Shown: positions 36,311 to 48,828 of the stretch, piece after piece
How positions within the stretch are numbered: the stretch's first letter is position 1
Layout of the letters: each line of letters opens with the position of its first letter
Source: Weeksella virosa DSM 16922
GTDB taxonomy: Bacteria; Bacteroidota; Bacteroidia; Flavobacteriales; Weeksellaceae
DNA: 64,000 nt
Direction of reading: 5' to 3'
NCBI RefSeq assembly: GCF_000189415.1
Contig: NC_015144.1
Location: forward strand, 1,281,001-1,345,000
Translations under genes and position numbers: made by a program
Notes under the pieces: generated by a model
Told to the model about the DNA's origin: nothing
Seen by the model: the letters and a program-made list of their open reading frames with translations, nothing else
Databases searched by the model: none

Positions 36311-38839
36311 CTATTTCATTTTATCTAGAGCAGCTTGAATTTCTTTTACTTGATTTTCGAGCTTTTTATTTTCTCTGGCAGCATTCGATTTTATCGATAA
36401 TGCATTTTGAGCCATTTGTTTAATAAGCACACTGGCTTGCGGATTTTCATTTTTCAGAAAAGTATAATATGAACTATACAATTTAGCAATTCGTTTGGTC
36501 GCAGTCGGGGTGTCATTTTTCATCACCCACTCGAATCCTTGTGCAATAACTTTCGCATTCCGAGGATCTTGGAAAGGAGCAAACGCATAAAATGCGACGG
36601 TTTCTGCTACTAATTTTGATTTTGATAGATCGTTATTGTCAATCCATTCAGGGAGTAAATTAGCAATAAGTGCAGGACTTCCGCTGATTACTTCATCTTC
36701 TACCGTATTGATATATGCCGAAGCTTTGCTCGGGTCTTGCTTCAGGATTCCATTAATAGCTGCAGCTTGTACCGAAAAAGATGGACTTTTGGCTAGAGTT
36801 TCATAAAGAGAAAGATCAACTTGTTGTGTGAAATTTAACCAAGAAATTGCAGCTGCCTGAACTTTTGTTTTTGGGTCATTTTGTGCTAAGCTTTTTATGG
36901 TCGCACTGGCCTTCTGTATAACTTTTTGCGAGCTTGGGTCTAATTTGTTAATCGCCATAATACGAAGACCTTCATACGGATCTTGCGTTGCTTTGATCAA
37001 AGCATTCAATGCTTTTTCATTGGTAGCTTGTGCCTCTACAAAGGCATCGATTGCTCTTTTTCGTACTCCATAATTACCTTCGCCAGCTTGGTATTGGGCG
37101 ATAAATTCATCGATGGTTTTATTATCTTTCAGGTCGCAAAGTAAGACTTCGTTGGCATTTGGTATGATGACTTCTGGTTTTTGATCAGCGTCAAAACTAA
37201 AAGTGTTGATTACTTTTTTTCCTACCCAAACAATTTCTCTATGCACTTTTCCATTTATACGGTAATCAATAGTAAAAGGAAACTCAAAAAGTTTTTCTCC
37301 TTCTTGTTTTATGGTTACGATAATTTTTTTGTTTTGGGTATGATAATCATATGCAATGTTGAGTTTTGGGTGATCGTTGCCAAAATACCATTGATCGAAA
37401 AACCAATTGAGGTCTTTGCCCGAAACTTCTTCCAGAGCCAAGCGAAGGTCAACTGCTTCAGCTTTCCCGAATTTGTGTTGGTTGAGAAAATGATTAAGAC
37501 CGGTGAAAAATGCATCATCACCCAAATAATTTCTTAGCATATGGGTAATTGCACCACCTTTATTGTAAGTTACCGCATCGAAAACATCTTCGCGAGAATT
37601 GTAATGCATCCTTACCAAATCCTTGTTGAGGTTGTCGCCCATTTTATAACTTTCAATATCATCGAGACGGTGTTCCTCTGCTTTCTCTTTTCCGAATTTG
37701 TGTTCGAACCATAAATACTCAGAATAGTTTGCAAACGCTTCGTTAATCAAAAGATTAGACCAGCTTTCTGCGGTTACTAAATTTCCAAACCAATGGTGAA
37801 ATAATTCGTGTGCAATAATCGATTCGGCAATATTTTCGTCTATTAATTGTCCTGGCTTTTGTTGCACATTTTCGTAAAATAAGACAGCGCCTGTATTTTC
37901 CATTGCGCCAGAAATGTAGTCGCGCCCAGTAATTTGCGAGTATTTGTCCCATGGGTAGGGATATTGGAGCAAATCCGAGAAGAATTGTAGCATTTCGGGT
38001 GTATGGCCAAATATATCTTTTGCATAGTCTTTGTAAGCAGGCTCTACATAATAGTTTACTTCGATATTCTTCCATTTATCTTTGATGATGGCATAATCGC
38101 CAATCCCTACAAAAAATAGATAAGGAGCATGTTGAAAATCGAACTTCCAATAATCGGTTTTCGTTCCGTCGTTGTTTATTTTAGAGGATTTTAATAAACC
38201 ATTTGATAATGATATGTATTTTTCGGGATAGGTAAGATAAATTTCTTGTGAGGTTTTTTGATTCGGTTTGTCTATGGTCGGGAACCAACAAGATGAAGAT
38301 TCGGTTTCTCCTTGTGTCCAAACTTGTGTTGGTTTATCAGGGTCGCTTCCGTCTGCATTGATAAAATATAATCCTTTGGCAGCGGTAATTGCATCGCTTC
38401 CTGCTTGCTTTATTTCGTTTGGCCGAGCTGTGTATTTGATATAGATTTTATACGGTTCATTGCGTGTATAGGTTTTGTCTAGATCGATAATTAATTGATT
38501 GTCATCGTTATGGTATTTTAGTTTTTTTTGTTTGTTGTTATCGATCAACACTACTTCATGAATTAGCATTGCTTTTGCATCTAAAATCAATTGTTTGCTA
38601 GGATAAAAATGAGGTTTCAGATCTAGCCAAGCCTCACCCAAAACATGCTCTTTTTTATAGTCAAATTTCAGATCTAGTTTCGTGTGGATAAGCGTATGAA
38701 CGCGTTCGGCTTCTGCTCTATAAATGGCTATTTTATCGGCTTGCTGCTCATCATAACTCGGCGGTGTTCCAGAGATTTGAGCTGTTGTAAAATGTAAACC
38801 TAAGCAAAGACTTGCTAATAAGAATAGTTTTTTATTCAT
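36311..38839 (-). CDS. M1-family metallo-aminopeptidase, secreted
   Basis: 842 residues with a signal peptide (T-T-A-Q near 18-21). Peptidase M1 core: exopeptidase motif G-A-M-E-N at 311-315, zinc site H-E-L-F-H at 344-348 with E367 in N-E-A-F-A, then a long helical C-terminal (HEAT-like) region. Removes N-terminal amino acids, probably in the periplasm or at the surface. No T9SS tail visible at the C-terminus, which ends in a charged helix. Confidence 0.9.
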   Translation of the reverse strand: MNKKLFLLASLCLGLHFTTAQISGTPPSYDEQQADKIAIYRAEAERVHTLIHTKLDLKFDYKKEHVLGEAWLDLKPHFYPSKQLILDAKAMLIHEVVLIDNNKQKKLKYHNDDNQLIIDLDKTYTRNEPYKIYIKYTARPNEIKQAGSDAITAAKGLYFINADGSDPDKPTQVWTQGETESSSCWFPTIDKPNQKTSQEIYLTYPEKYISLSNGLLKSSKINNDGTKTDYWKFDFQHAPYLFFVGIGDYAIIKDKWKNIEVNYYVEPAYKDYAKDIFGHTPEMLQFFSDLLQYPYPWDKYSQITGRDYISGAMENTGAVLFYENVQQKPGQLIDENIAESIIAHELFHHWFGNLVTAESWSNLLINEAFANYSEYLWFEHKFGKEKAEEHRLDDIESYKMGDNLNKDLVRMHYNSREDVFDAVTYNKGGAITHMLRNYLGDDAFFTGLNHFLNQHKFGKAEAVDLRLALEEVSGKDLNWFFDQWYFGNDHPKLNIAYDYHTQNKKIIVTIKQEGEKLFEFPFTIDYRINGKVHREIVWVGKKVINTFSFDADQKPEVIIPNANEVLLCDLKDNKTIDEFIAQYQAGEGNYGVRKRAIDAFVEAQATNEKALNALIKATQDPYEGLRIMAINKLDPSSQKVIQKASATIKSLAQNDPKTKVQAAAISWLNFTQQVDLSLYETLAKSPSFSVQAAAINGILKQDPSKASAYINTVEDEVISGSPALIANLLPEWIDNNDLSKSKLVAETVAFYAFAPFQDPRNAKVIAQGFEWVMKNDTPTATKRIAKLYSSYYTFLKNENPQASVLIKQMAQNALSIKSNAARENKKLENQVKEIQAALDKMK

Positions 38840-38915
38840 TTTAATTCAATGATTTTGGTAGGATATAAGTTTAGATAGGATATAAATCGTCATAATGAAA
38901 AGATGCAAAACATTC

Positions 38916-39710
38916 CTAAACTGCAACAATTCCTTTGATGTGCGGATGTGACTGGTAGTCTATCAACTCGAAATCAGAAAACTGAAAATCGAAAATATCT
39001 TTTACATCCGGATTAATTTTCATCTTCGGTAAAGGAAAAGGATCACGAGATAATTGGAGTTCTATTTGATCGAAATGATTTTTATAAATATGTGCATCTC
39101 CAAAAGTATGAACAAAATCCCCTAACTCTAGATTACAAACTTGGGCAACCATCATTTGCAACAAGGCATATGAGGCAATGTTGAACGGGACACCTAAAAA
39201 AAGATCTGCACTTCTTTGGTAGAGCTGTAAGGAAAGTTTATCATCGGCAACATAGAACTGAAAAAAAGCATGACAAGGAGCAAGAGCCATTTCATCTAGT
39301 TCGCCCACATTCCACGCAGAAACGATCAATCTTCTAGAATCTGGATTGGTTTTTATTTGGTCAATAACTTCTTTTATTTGATCTATCGTTTCGCCATTTG
39401 GTTTAGCCCAACTTCTCCACTGTTTTCCGTAAACAGGTCCTAATTCTCCATTTTCATCCGCCCACTCATTCCAGATTCTCACTCCATTTTCAGTAAGATA
39501 AGAAATATTTGTTTCGCCCTTTAGAAACCATAACAATTCGTAAATTATAGACTTTAGATGCACTTTTTTTGTAGTCACTAAGGGGAAACCCTCGTTGAGG
39601 TCAAACCGCATCTGGTAACCAAAAATACTTTTTGTACCAGTACCGGTTCGGTCTTCTTTTAGGGTGCCTTCTTGCATTACTTTCTTACACAGGTCTAAGT
39701 ATTGTTTCAT
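38916..39710 (-). CDS. thyA: Thymidylate synthase
   Basis: 264 residues, same size and register as the E. coli enzyme. Methylates dUMP using methylene-tetrahydrofolate. Catalytic Cys146 in [18 protein letters not shown] near 126-134, D-L-F-L-G-V-P-F-N near 169-177 and H-I-Y-K-N-H near 207. folA is not adjacent. Confidence 0.95.
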   Translation of the reverse strand: MKQYLDLCKKVMQEGTLKEDRTGTGTKSIFGYQMRFDLNEGFPLVTTKKVHLKSIIYELLWFLKGETNISYLTENGVRIWNEWADENGELGPVYGKQWRSWAKPNGETIDQIKEVIDQIKTNPDSRRLIVSAWNVGELDEMALAPCHAFFQFYVADDKLSLQLYQRSADLFLGVPFNIASYALLQMMVAQVCNLELGDFVHTFGDAHIYKNHFDQIELQLSRDPFPLPKMKINPDVKDIFDFQFSDFELIDYQSHPHIKGIVAV

Positions 39711-39805
39711 GATAAACGATTGTTTTTTTACAAATTAACGGATATCTTTTGATTATGAAAATTTGTAAACCCTAATTTTTTTTAAAAAAACCTTATCTTT
39801 ACCGC

Positions 39806-40555
39806 ATGAAGAACGAAGGAGGTATTTTTGGTTTAAGACCCATAATAGAAGCTATAGAGTCGGGAAAAACAATCGACAAGTTGTTTGTGCAGAAAGGCTT
39901 ACAAGGTGAAATTTTTTCTCAGCTGAGAAAACTAATTGCGCAATACGAGATTCCGACAAGCTATGTTCCGGTTGAAAAGTTGAATCGACTGACCGGTAAA
40001 AACCATCAAGGAGTCTATGCCTTTCTCTCGCCAATCGAATTCGATTCTATAGAAAACGTTCTTCCACAAATTTACGAAAGAGGAAAAACGCCTTTTCTAC
40101 TCATTCTCGATCGAGTGAGTGATGTGCGTAATTTTGGTGCTATTGCACGTACGGCCGAATGTGTTGGGATAGACGCAATTATTATCCCCTATAAAGGATC
40201 TGCTTCTGTAAATGCCGATGCGGTAAAAACTTCTGCTGGTGCTTTGTATAACATTCCTATTTGTAAAGAAAACAACCTAAAAAAAACAGTAGACTATTTA
40301 CAACAATCTGGGATAGTTTTGGCTGCAGCATCTGAAAAGTCCGACACCTATTTATACGATGTGGATTTCACTACTCCTTTGGCAATAATCATGGGAAGTG
40401 AAGAGGACGGAGTGTCGGATGCTTTACTGAAAGTTTCAGATTATATCATAAAATTACCTATGGCAGGGCAAACAGCATCTCTCAACGTTTCGGTTGCCTG
40501 TGGTGCAATTTTGTACGAAGCTGTTCGTCAGCGTCTGAATGTAGATTTATTTTAA
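39806..40555 (+). CDS. rlmB: 23S rRNA 2'-O-methyltransferase RlmB (TrmH/SpoU family)
   Basis: 249 residues. N-terminal substrate-binding domain (G-L-R-P-I-I-E-A-I near 9-17, K-N-H-Q-G-V-Y-A near 70), then the knotted SPOUT methyltransferase with motif 1 L-D-R-V-S-D-V-R-N-F-G-A-I-A-R-T-A near 100-116, motif 2 I-I-M-G-S-E-E-D-G-V near 195 and motif 3 L-P-M-A-G-Q-T-A-S-L-N-V-S-V-A near 217. Expected target G2251 of 23S rRNA. Confidence 0.87.
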   Translation: MKNEGGIFGLRPIIEAIESGKTIDKLFVQKGLQGEIFSQLRKLIAQYEIPTSYVPVEKLNRLTGKNHQGVYAFLSPIEFDSIENVLPQIYERGKTPFLLILDRVSDVRNFGAIARTAECVGIDAIIIPYKGSASVNADAVKTSAGALYNIPICKENNLKKTVDYLQQSGIVLAAASEKSDTYLYDVDFTTPLAIIMGSEEDGVSDALLKVSDYIIKLPMAGQTASLNVSVACGAILYEAVRQRLNVDLF

Positions 40556-40567
40556 AAACCAATAACT

Positions 40568-40828
40568 ATGAAATACACAACTATTATCGGAATCTTGCTT
40601 TTCGCAATAGGAATCGGTCTATTTTCGTTTGCCGAATTGCAATTGGATCGATTATTTATCAATAAAGAATTTATAGTAGGAATTTTTTTGGGCAGTGGCT
40701 TGGGTTTCTTTTTAGGTGGAATTGTAGGATGGGCTTACAAACGTAGAAAAATAAAAAGAGAAGAAGCAATCCGTAAAGCAGCTGAAGCTGTCGTTATCAC
40801 TGAGCAAAAATCAGAAGAAAACAATTAA
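40568..40828 (+). CDS. Small two-helix membrane protein
   Basis: 86 residues, 12 nt after rlmB. Two hydrophobic segments (about 6-24 and 38-59, Gly-rich: G-I-F-L-G-S-G-L-G-F-F-L-G-G-I-V-G), then a basic/Glu-rich tail. No known family. Its stop overlaps the convergent gene's end by 4 nt. Confidence 0.65.
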   Translation: MKYTTIIGILLFAIGIGLFSFAELQLDRLFINKEFIVGIFLGSGLGFFLGGIVGWAYKRRKIKREEAIRKAAEAVVITEQKSEENN

Positions 40829-41271
40829 TTCTCACGGTTGTTTTTGTTGAGGTAATTTTGATAGAAAAAAGAAGGAATCAATAGAAGAACATACATCGGT
40901 TGAATGAGAAATCGTCGAATGTAAAATCCTATATTAGTCCCCAGCTGAAACTCTTGTTTTATTGCGTAATTGTACAATGGTAATAATACAAATAAACTAA
41001 TAATCAGAACCAAAACTGTAAAGCGAGTATATTTTTTGTTCTGGAAAAGCACCGCAATGATTGCTGTGGTAAGTAAAGCGTTTAAAGCGTAACGAAAGAG
41101 AATACTTGCATTTACCCGAGACAATACATAATAAGGAAATGTTTGGTTGCTTGTATCTCGTTGAAAATATTCTAGAAAAGGATCGTAAAATAAATCTTTT
41201 TCAAAAACGCGAATCATAATTAATCCTACCAAAAATAGGGCTGCCCATAAAAATCTAAGCCACTTCTTCAT
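40825..41271 (-). CDS. Exosortase F system-associated protein
   Basis: 148 residues, four or five membrane segments. Opening (W-L-R-F-L-W-A-A-L-F-L-V-G-L ... F-E-x-D-L-F-Y-D-P-F-L-E-Y-F) is characteristic of the small protein encoded next to xrtF in flavobacteria. It overlaps the xrtF 3' end by 17 nt, consistent with coupled translation and a working partnership. Confidence 0.75.
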   Translation of the reverse strand: MKKWLRFLWAALFLVGLIMIRVFEKDLFYDPFLEYFQRDTSNQTFPYYVLSRVNASILFRYALNALLTTAIIAVLFQNKKYTRFTVLVLIISLFVLLPLYNYAIKQEFQLGTNIGFYIRRFLIQPMYVLLLIPSFFYQNYLNKNNREN

Positions 41272-41806
41272 TGTTGTGTTTGTTTTTTTTCATCACAAAA
41301 AAGCGGATCCAAACTATCCAAAGAATCACAATCGAACCATAAATCAGTGCCGGGAAAAGATAATCATGCGCCATTTTTCCGTAGGAAGGATGATAACGAA
41401 AAATCCAATTTAGCAAAACGATTCGTCCGATATTCATCAAAAATAAAAAAATTAATCCTACAAAAATATAAAGAAAGGTAGTTCTGAAATTTGTACTAAA
41501 AGCTACAACAAAAGCCACGAAAATAATCATAATCGATAGGGCATTGCAGCCCTCGTTTACGATAGAGGTAGAAATACCATTGATAGCAATTCGGTAATAA
41601 GGCTCGTTTTCGATATGATAACTCTCTGCCGGAAAACCTATAAAATTAAGCACCGCGCTCGTCGTGTTTGATGTGAAAGCCGTGAAAGGATCGGGATTGT
41701 GAGCAGGCAAATAATTTTCGAGATATAGATTATAGAGTAAAATTAGTAAAACATAGGTTCCGAGGAATTTTAGGAGAAAAAGAAAAAGCGATTTATATTC
41801 TTTCAT
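41255..41806 (-). CDS. xrtF: Exosortase family protein XrtF
   Basis: 183 residues from ATG 41806 (the frame is open 21 codons further up). Multi-pass membrane transpeptidase-like protein. Catalytic set typical of exosortases is visible: Cys in N-E-G-C-N-A-L near residue 87, Arg in N-I-G-R-I-V-L near 130, His in K-M-A-H-D-Y near 149. Exosortases process C-terminally sorted surface proteins; no matching sorting signal is evident in this window, so its client is elsewhere. Confidence 0.8.
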   Translation of the reverse strand: MKEYKSLFLFLLKFLGTYVLLILLYNLYLENYLPAHNPDPFTAFTSNTTSAVLNFIGFPAESYHIENEPYYRIAINGISTSIVNEGCNALSIMIIFVAFVVAFSTNFRTTFLYIFVGLIFLFLMNIGRIVLLNWIFRYHPSYGKMAHDYLFPALIYGSIVILWIVWIRFFVMKKNKHNNEEVA

Positions 41807-41933
41807 TAAATTGTCATTGTGTAAGAACAAATATAGAAGAAAAAATAGTATTTTGTTTGTCGTGTACATTAAGTTATGTCTATTTTTTTAGGAGTTTCTG
41901 TCCTCCAGAAGTACGGAAAAGAGAATCTTTACT

Positions 41934-41941
41934 TAACTTTG
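41934..41941 (+). promoter_or_regulatory. -7 box TAACTTTG of fRMsr gene
   Basis: Exact match, 18 nt before ATG 41960; excludes the upstream in-frame ATG at 41876. Confidence 0.55.
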
Positions 41942-41959
41942 CTGTTCAATACGCTTTTT

Positions 41960-42406
41960 ATGGAAGAATTACAAAAAAGAATAGACATTTTGCTCGATGC
42001 TCATCATCAGATAGAAGACAAACTACAAAAAGTATGTACACTTTTGCATACAGAAATTGATTACTATAATTGGGTGGGATTTTATTTTAAGAATGGCGAT
42101 AAAAACGAGTTGAAGCTCGGTCCATTCGCTGGTGCAGTTACCGAACATACGATTATCCCGTTTGGTAAAGGAATTTGTGGGCAAGTGGCAGAGAGTAATG
42201 AGCTATTTTTGGTGCCCGATGTACAAAAAGAAAATAATTATCTCAGTTGCAGCATCGAAACAAAAGCAGAAATTGTAGTTCCGATAATCAAGCATGGAGA
42301 AAATATAGGTCAGATAGATATAGATTCCCATACACTTAATCCTTTTACCAATAAAGACATTCAGCTTCTAGAACATATATGCCAACGAGTAGCAAAATTA
42401 TTATAG
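41960..42406 (+). CDS. msrC: Free methionine-(R)-sulfoxide reductase-type GAF protein
   Basis: 148 residues, a single GAF domain. Y-N-W-V-G-F-Y near 36, L-G-P-F-A-G near 54, G-K-G-I-C-G-Q-V near 73, Y-L-S-C-S near 98 and G-Q-I-D-I-D-S-H near 122 match the fRMsr family (YebR/MsrC), in which two of these Cys carry out catalysis and disulfide exchange. Reduces free Met-R-sulfoxide during oxidative stress. rsmG follows 9 nt later. Confidence 0.8.
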   Translation: MEELQKRIDILLDAHHQIEDKLQKVCTLLHTEIDYYNWVGFYFKNGDKNELKLGPFAGAVTEHTIIPFGKGICGQVAESNELFLVPDVQKENNYLSCSIETKAEIVVPIIKHGENIGQIDIDSHTLNPFTNKDIQLLEHICQRVAKLL

Positions 42407-42415
42407 AAAAATACA

Positions 42416-43045
42416 ATGGTAGACATTATAATAAGATACTTCCCGAGTTTAACAAAGAAACAAATCGAGCAATTATCGCGTTTGGGAGATTTGTATAAAG
42501 AATGGAATGAGCAGATAAATGTTGTATCGCGAAAAGACATAGACAAACTTTATGTTAACCATATTTTGCATTCCCTTGCGATTGCCAAAGTAATGGAGTT
42601 TACAGACGGCTCGAAAGTGTTGGATGTTGGTACTGGAGGTGGTTTACCTGGGATTCCTTTGGCCATTCTTTTCCCAAATGTTCATTTTCATTTGGTGGAT
42701 TCTATTGGCAAAAAAATAAAAGTAGTTCATGCTATAGCAACTTCCTTGGGGCTAGAAAATGTAAAGGCAGAACAGAAAAGAGCCGAATCTCTCACCGATC
42801 AATACGATTTTGTGGTATCACGAGCAGTGACTGCCATGCCAAAATTTGTAGAATGGATACGAGATAAATTTAATGATCAAAATAATAACCCATTGCCCAA
42901 CGGATTATTGTATCTGAAAGGAGGTGACCTTAGTGAAGAGTTGACAGACTTTCCTAGCGCAAAACTGTACTCAATTTCTGATTTTTTTGATGAAGAATTT
43001 TTCCAAACAAAAAAAGTAGTATATCTCAATAAAAAAGATTTATAA
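42416..43045 (+). CDS. rsmG: 16S rRNA (guanine527-N7)-methyltransferase
   Basis: 209 residues. Class I SAM methyltransferase: motif I L-D-V-G-T-G-G-G-L-P-G-I-P-L near 67-80, H-L-V-D-S-I-G-K-K near 92, A-E-S-L near 122 and S-R-A-V near 133. N-terminal W-N-x-Q-I-N-V-V-S-R-K-D near 30 is typical of RsmG/GidB. Loss of this enzyme gives streptomycin resistance in other bacteria. Terminator follows. Confidence 0.92.
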   Translation: MVDIIIRYFPSLTKKQIEQLSRLGDLYKEWNEQINVVSRKDIDKLYVNHILHSLAIAKVMEFTDGSKVLDVGTGGGLPGIPLAILFPNVHFHLVDSIGKKIKVVHAIATSLGLENVKAEQKRAESLTDQYDFVVSRAVTAMPKFVEWIRDKFNDQNNNPLPNGLLYLKGGDLSEELTDFPSAKLYSISDFFDEEFFQTKKVVYLNKKDL

Positions 43046-43070
43046 AACCATGCTAGCAGGTCGTTTTTAG

Positions 43071-45107
<2,037 letters not shown>

Positions 45108-45140
45108 GCAAGCATTGGAATAAAAATTAGTAAAATCAAA

Positions 45141-45174
45141 AAAAAACCACTCGATTATCGAGCGGTTTTTTTTT
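45141..45174 (+). terminator. Intrinsic terminator after gyrB
   Basis: AAAACC-A-CTCGAT / ATCGAG-C-GGTTTT stem with T8 tail. Confidence 0.8.
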
Positions 45175-45239
45175 AGAATTGTGCATATCGTAGTGAACAG
45201 AAGTTAACTTTAGCACTTTAGCAGAAAGTTAATTGCATA

Positions 45240-45268
45240 AAAAAACCATCTCAATGAGATGGTTTAAA
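45240..45268 (-). terminator. Terminator of small lipoprotein gene
   Basis: AAACCATCTCA/TGAGATGGTTT hairpin; on the minus strand it is followed by T7. Confidence 0.75.
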
Positions 45269-45294
45269 ACTCTATTAAATCAGTAATAATTTAC

Positions 45295-45549
45295 TTATTT
45301 AGCAGCTTCTTCTACTTTGTCAGCAGCCTCTTCTACTTTATCAGCAGCATTGTGAGCAGCATCTTCCATTGTAGCAGCAGCATCAGCAGCAACAGAATCA
45401 ATTTTTTCTACTTCTTCTGTAGTAACTGAATCTAATTCAGCAACTTGCTCCTCAACAACTGGTTCAGTTGCAACTTCTTCTTTTTTCTCACATGAAATAG
45501 CTCCGAATGCTAAAGCAGCAACTGCTGCAGATAAAAATAATTTTTTCAT
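45295..45549 (-). CDS. Small Ala/Glu-rich lipoprotein
   Basis: 84 residues. Signal peptide with lipobox A-I-S-C (Cys20), then charged C-E-K-K-E-E, a Glu/Val-rich part and a C-terminal amphipathic helix with repeated A-A-D-K-V-E-E heptad-like units. The Lys/Glu pair right after the Cys is compatible with a Bacteroidota surface-export signal, though not diagnostic. No enzymatic features; probably an abundant small envelope protein. Confidence 0.7.
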   Translation of the reverse strand: MKKLFLSAAVAALAFGAISCEKKEEVATEPVVEEQVAELDSVTTEEVEKIDSVAADAAATMEDAAHNAADKVEEAADKVEEAAK

Positions 45550-46327
45550 TTTCTTAAATATTATTTGTTAAACTTTTTTTGTCTCATTTTGACATAGCAA
45601 ATGTACGGCGGTGTCTCAATTTCGTTTTGAATATCCGTTGTACTCTCGTTGTATAACCGTTTTTGTTTTACAAACGCTTGATAGTTAGGTTTTTGTAAAA
45701 TAGTTTTACAAAATAAATCTTTTCAATAATTCAGTCTAATCGAGAAAAAAGTTAGATTATTTTTCGTAAAATTATAAATAATGAAATGAATATTTCTGAA
45801 AAAAGTTACTCGTAGTTTAGATAATTACTGTTTTTTACTTTGAACAAGAAGGCATCCCTAAAAAATTATTTTTTTTGCTTAAGATGATTATGTGTTTATA
45901 ACAGTATACCAATTACAATGATCGTTTAGTATAGAATGTTCGAGAAAATTCAGAATCATTAGCATAATTCTAAGACAATAGTTGAGAAATAGCAGCTTTT
46001 TTGGATAGACTTATTGTGAAATTTTATCATGTATTTACTGTAAACTATAGTACGTCTAAATAATAAATAAAAAGTATTGTCTGATATAAAAAAATGATAA
46101 AAAAGATAGAGAATTATCAGATTTTCATTTTACTTGTATAATGATTTTATACAGAAGGTATTTCTTTGCAAAAAATTAGCAATTAGATATTTAGGTGTTT
46201 TTTATAATTATTCTAAATTGTATAAACCTCCTTTATATCGTGTCAAGCACCTTGAATAATACGTAACTAAGGCCTATTTTTGTAATTTAAATTTATTTTT
46301 AAATAAGTAAAAACTAATTTTTTGTTT
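45550..46327 (+). other. AT-rich intergenic region with no gene
   Basis: About 780 bp, very AT-rich, stops in all frames at short intervals. The left end should hold the promoter for the small lipoprotein (minus strand; CAAATGTA at 45598-45605 reads TACATTTG) and the right end the aconitase promoter. A patch at 45650-45710 has repeated TTTTGT / ACAAA words that could fold back. Nothing else recognised. Confidence 0.5.
46252..46282 (+). promoter_or_regulatory. Promoter TTG-N20-TATTTTTG of aconitase gene
   Basis: TTG at 46252-46254 and TATTTTTG at 46275-46282, 20 nt apart; 45 nt leader to ATG 46328. Confidence 0.65.
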
Positions 46328-48592
46328 ATGGCATTTGATATAGAAATGATCAAAAGAGTTTATGCGAGAATGCAAGAACGCGTTGATCAGGCAAGAAAAA
46401 TTGTAGGAAGACCATTAACCTATTCTGAGAAAATTTTATACGCTCATCTTTATGATGGTGAGCCTACGAAAGCATATACACGTGGAGAATCGTATGTAGA
46501 TTTTGCGCCAGATCGTGTAGCTATGCAAGACGCAACTGCACAGATGGCTTTGTTGCAGTTTATGCAAGCGGGAAAAGAGAAAACAGCTGTCCCTTCTACC
46601 GTACATTGTGATCACCTGATTCAGGCAAAAGTTGGTGCCAAAGCAGATTTGCAAGACGCAATCAATAAATCATCGGAAGTGTTCAACTTCTTAGAGTCTG
46701 TTTCTAATAAATATGGAATTGGTTTCTGGAAACCTGGTGCAGGGATTATTCATCAAGTTGTCTTAGAAAACTATGCTTTCCCAGGTGGGATGATGATTGG
46801 TACCGACTCTCACACGCCAAACGCAGGAGGTCTAGGGATGGTAGCTATTGGTGTTGGTGGAGCAGATGCTGTAGATGTAATGGCTGGAATGGCTTGGGAA
46901 TTGAAAATGCCAAAATTAATCGGAATCAAATTAACCGGTAAATTAAGTGGATGGGCATCTCCTAAAGATGTTATTCTAGAAGTTGCTGGTCGCTTAACAG
47001 TAAAAGGTGGTACAGGTTCTATTGTAGAATATTTCGGTGAAGGAGCAGAGTCTTTATCAGCTACAGGTAAGGGAACCATTTGTAACATGGGAGCAGAAAT
47101 TGGTGCAACAACTTCTATTTTTGCATATGATGATTCTTCTGAGCGTTATTTACGTGCAACGGATCGTAATGACGTTGCTGATTTGGCAAATGCCAATAGA
47201 GCTTACTTGCGATCTGATGATGAAGTATATGCAAATCCAGAAAAATTTTATGATGAATTAATTGAAATTAATTTGTCTGAATTAGAACCAAGATTAAACG
47301 GACCTTTCACGCCAGATTTAATGACGCCAATCTCTAAAATGAAAGAAACCGCAGCAGCAAATGACTGGCCATTAACTGTAGAATGGGGGCTTATCGGTTC
47401 TTGTACAAACTCATCGTATGAAGATTTGTCTCGTGCTGCTTCAATTGCTAAACAAGCAGTGGAAAAAGGGTTAGAAACAAAAGCTTCTTTCGGAATTAAT
47501 CCTGGTTCTGAGCAAGTTCGTTATACAGCAGAACGCGACGGAATTCTAAAACCTTTCAATGATTTAGATGCAGTGATATTCACCAACGCTTGCGGACCAT
47601 GTATTGGGCAATGGGATCGTGAAGGTGCAGATAAAGAAGAGAAAAATACGATCGTTCATTCGTTCAACCGTAACTTCAAGAAACGTGCAGATGGCAATCC
47701 AAATACTTATGCATTTGTGACTTCGCCAGAGATGGTTGCTGCTATAGCAATTTCAGGTCGTTTAGACTTCAACCCAATAACCGATACATTGATCAATAAA
47801 AATGGTGAAGAAGTAAAATTAGACCCACCAGTAGGAGAAGAATTGCCAGAAAAAGGCTTTTCTTATGAGGATAATGGATATCAAGCGCCTGTAGAAGATG
47901 GTTCTTCGGTACAAGTGGAAGTAAATCCAGACTCAGAACGTTTACAGTTGCTAGAAAGCTTCAAACCATGGGATGGGGAAAACATCACAGGAGCCAAATT
48001 ATTGATCAAAGCATACGGTAAATGTACTACCGACCATATCTCTATGGCTGGACCTTGGTTACGTTTCCGTGGTCACCTGGATAATATCTCAAACAATACG
48101 TTGATTGGAGCAGTAAATGCATTTACTCAAGAAACAAATTCTGTAAAAAATCAATTGACAGGGGAGTATGCGCCAGTTCCAGACACTGCACGTGCCTATA
48201 AAGCAGCAGGAATTCCTTTTGTGATTGTTGGAGATGAAAATTATGGAGAAGGTTCTTCTCGTGAGCATGCAGCTATGCAACCACGACACTTGGGGGCTGT
48301 AGCCGTATTGGTACGCTCTTTTGCTCGTATCCACGAAACAAACTTGAAAAAGCAAGGAATGTTAGCATTGACTTTTGCCAATAAAGAAGATTACGATAAA
48401 ATCCAAGAAGACGACACATTCAACTTTGTAGATTTAAAAGATTTTGCACCAAACAAACCTCTTACAATAGAGTTGGTACATAAAGACGGTTCTATAGATA
48501 CAATTCTAGCAAACCATACCTATAATGATGCACAAATCGAATGGTTCAAAGCTGGATCTGCTTTAAACTTGATTAAGCAACAACAAAACTAA
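46328..48592 (+). CDS. acnA: Aconitate hydratase (mitochondrial-like type)
   Basis: 754 residues from ATG 46328 (a TTG two codons upstream is open too). TCA cycle, citrate to isocitrate. H-C-D-H-L near 97, [10 protein letters not shown] near 160, Fe-S ligands in G-S-C-T-N-S near 357 and N-A-C-G-P-C-I-G near 420-427, and the swivel domain with G-E-G-S-S-R-E-H-A near 640. The size and [15 protein letters not shown] region fit the mitochondrial-type aconitase common in Bacteroidota rather than the ~890-residue AcnA. Confidence 0.93.
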   Translation: MAFDIEMIKRVYARMQERVDQARKIVGRPLTYSEKILYAHLYDGEPTKAYTRGESYVDFAPDRVAMQDATAQMALLQFMQAGKEKTAVPSTVHCDHLIQAKVGAKADLQDAINKSSEVFNFLESVSNKYGIGFWKPGAGIIHQVVLENYAFPGGMMIGTDSHTPNAGGLGMVAIGVGGADAVDVMAGMAWELKMPKLIGIKLTGKLSGWASPKDVILEVAGRLTVKGGTGSIVEYFGEGAESLSATGKGTICNMGAEIGATTSIFAYDDSSERYLRATDRNDVADLANANRAYLRSDDEVYANPEKFYDELIEINLSELEPRLNGPFTPDLMTPISKMKETAAANDWPLTVEWGLIGSCTNSSYEDLSRAASIAKQAVEKGLETKASFGINPGSEQVRYTAERDGILKPFNDLDAVIFTNACGPCIGQWDREGADKEEKNTIVHSFNRNFKKRADGNPNTYAFVTSPEMVAAIAISGRLDFNPITDTLINKNGEEVKLDPPVGEELPEKGFSYEDNGYQAPVEDGSSVQVEVNPDSERLQLLESFKPWDGENITGAKLLIKAYGKCTTDHISMAGPWLRFRGHLDNISNNTLIGAVNAFTQETNSVKNQLTGEYAPVPDTARAYKAAGIPFVIVGDENYGEGSSREHAAMQPRHLGAVAVLVRSFARIHETNLKKQGMLALTFANKEDYDKIQEDDTFNFVDLKDFAPNKPLTIELVHKDGSIDTILANHTYNDAQIEWFKAGSALNLIKQQQN

Positions 48593-48613
48593 TTGGGTCA
48601 TCTGATCAATAAT

Positions 48614-48641
48614 AAAGCCTCATCAATTGATGAGGCTTTTT
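48614..48641 (+). terminator. Intrinsic terminator after aconitase
   Basis: Perfect palindrome AAAGCCTCATCAA/TTGATGAGGCTTT with T-run. Confidence 0.85.
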
Positions 48642-48828
48642 ATTTCTTGCATAAAATGCAACTCTTTGAAAATTTAATATGCTATTATATTTTGTAAACT
48701 AACTGGTAAAGACTTCTTTGAGATTCAAATACTTAAAATATTGTAAAAAGCTCACTTGTAAAATTACATTTTTTATTTGAAAACGTGTATTCTAGTTATA
48801 TTTTTTAGGTTTTCTATGCAAGTAAAAC

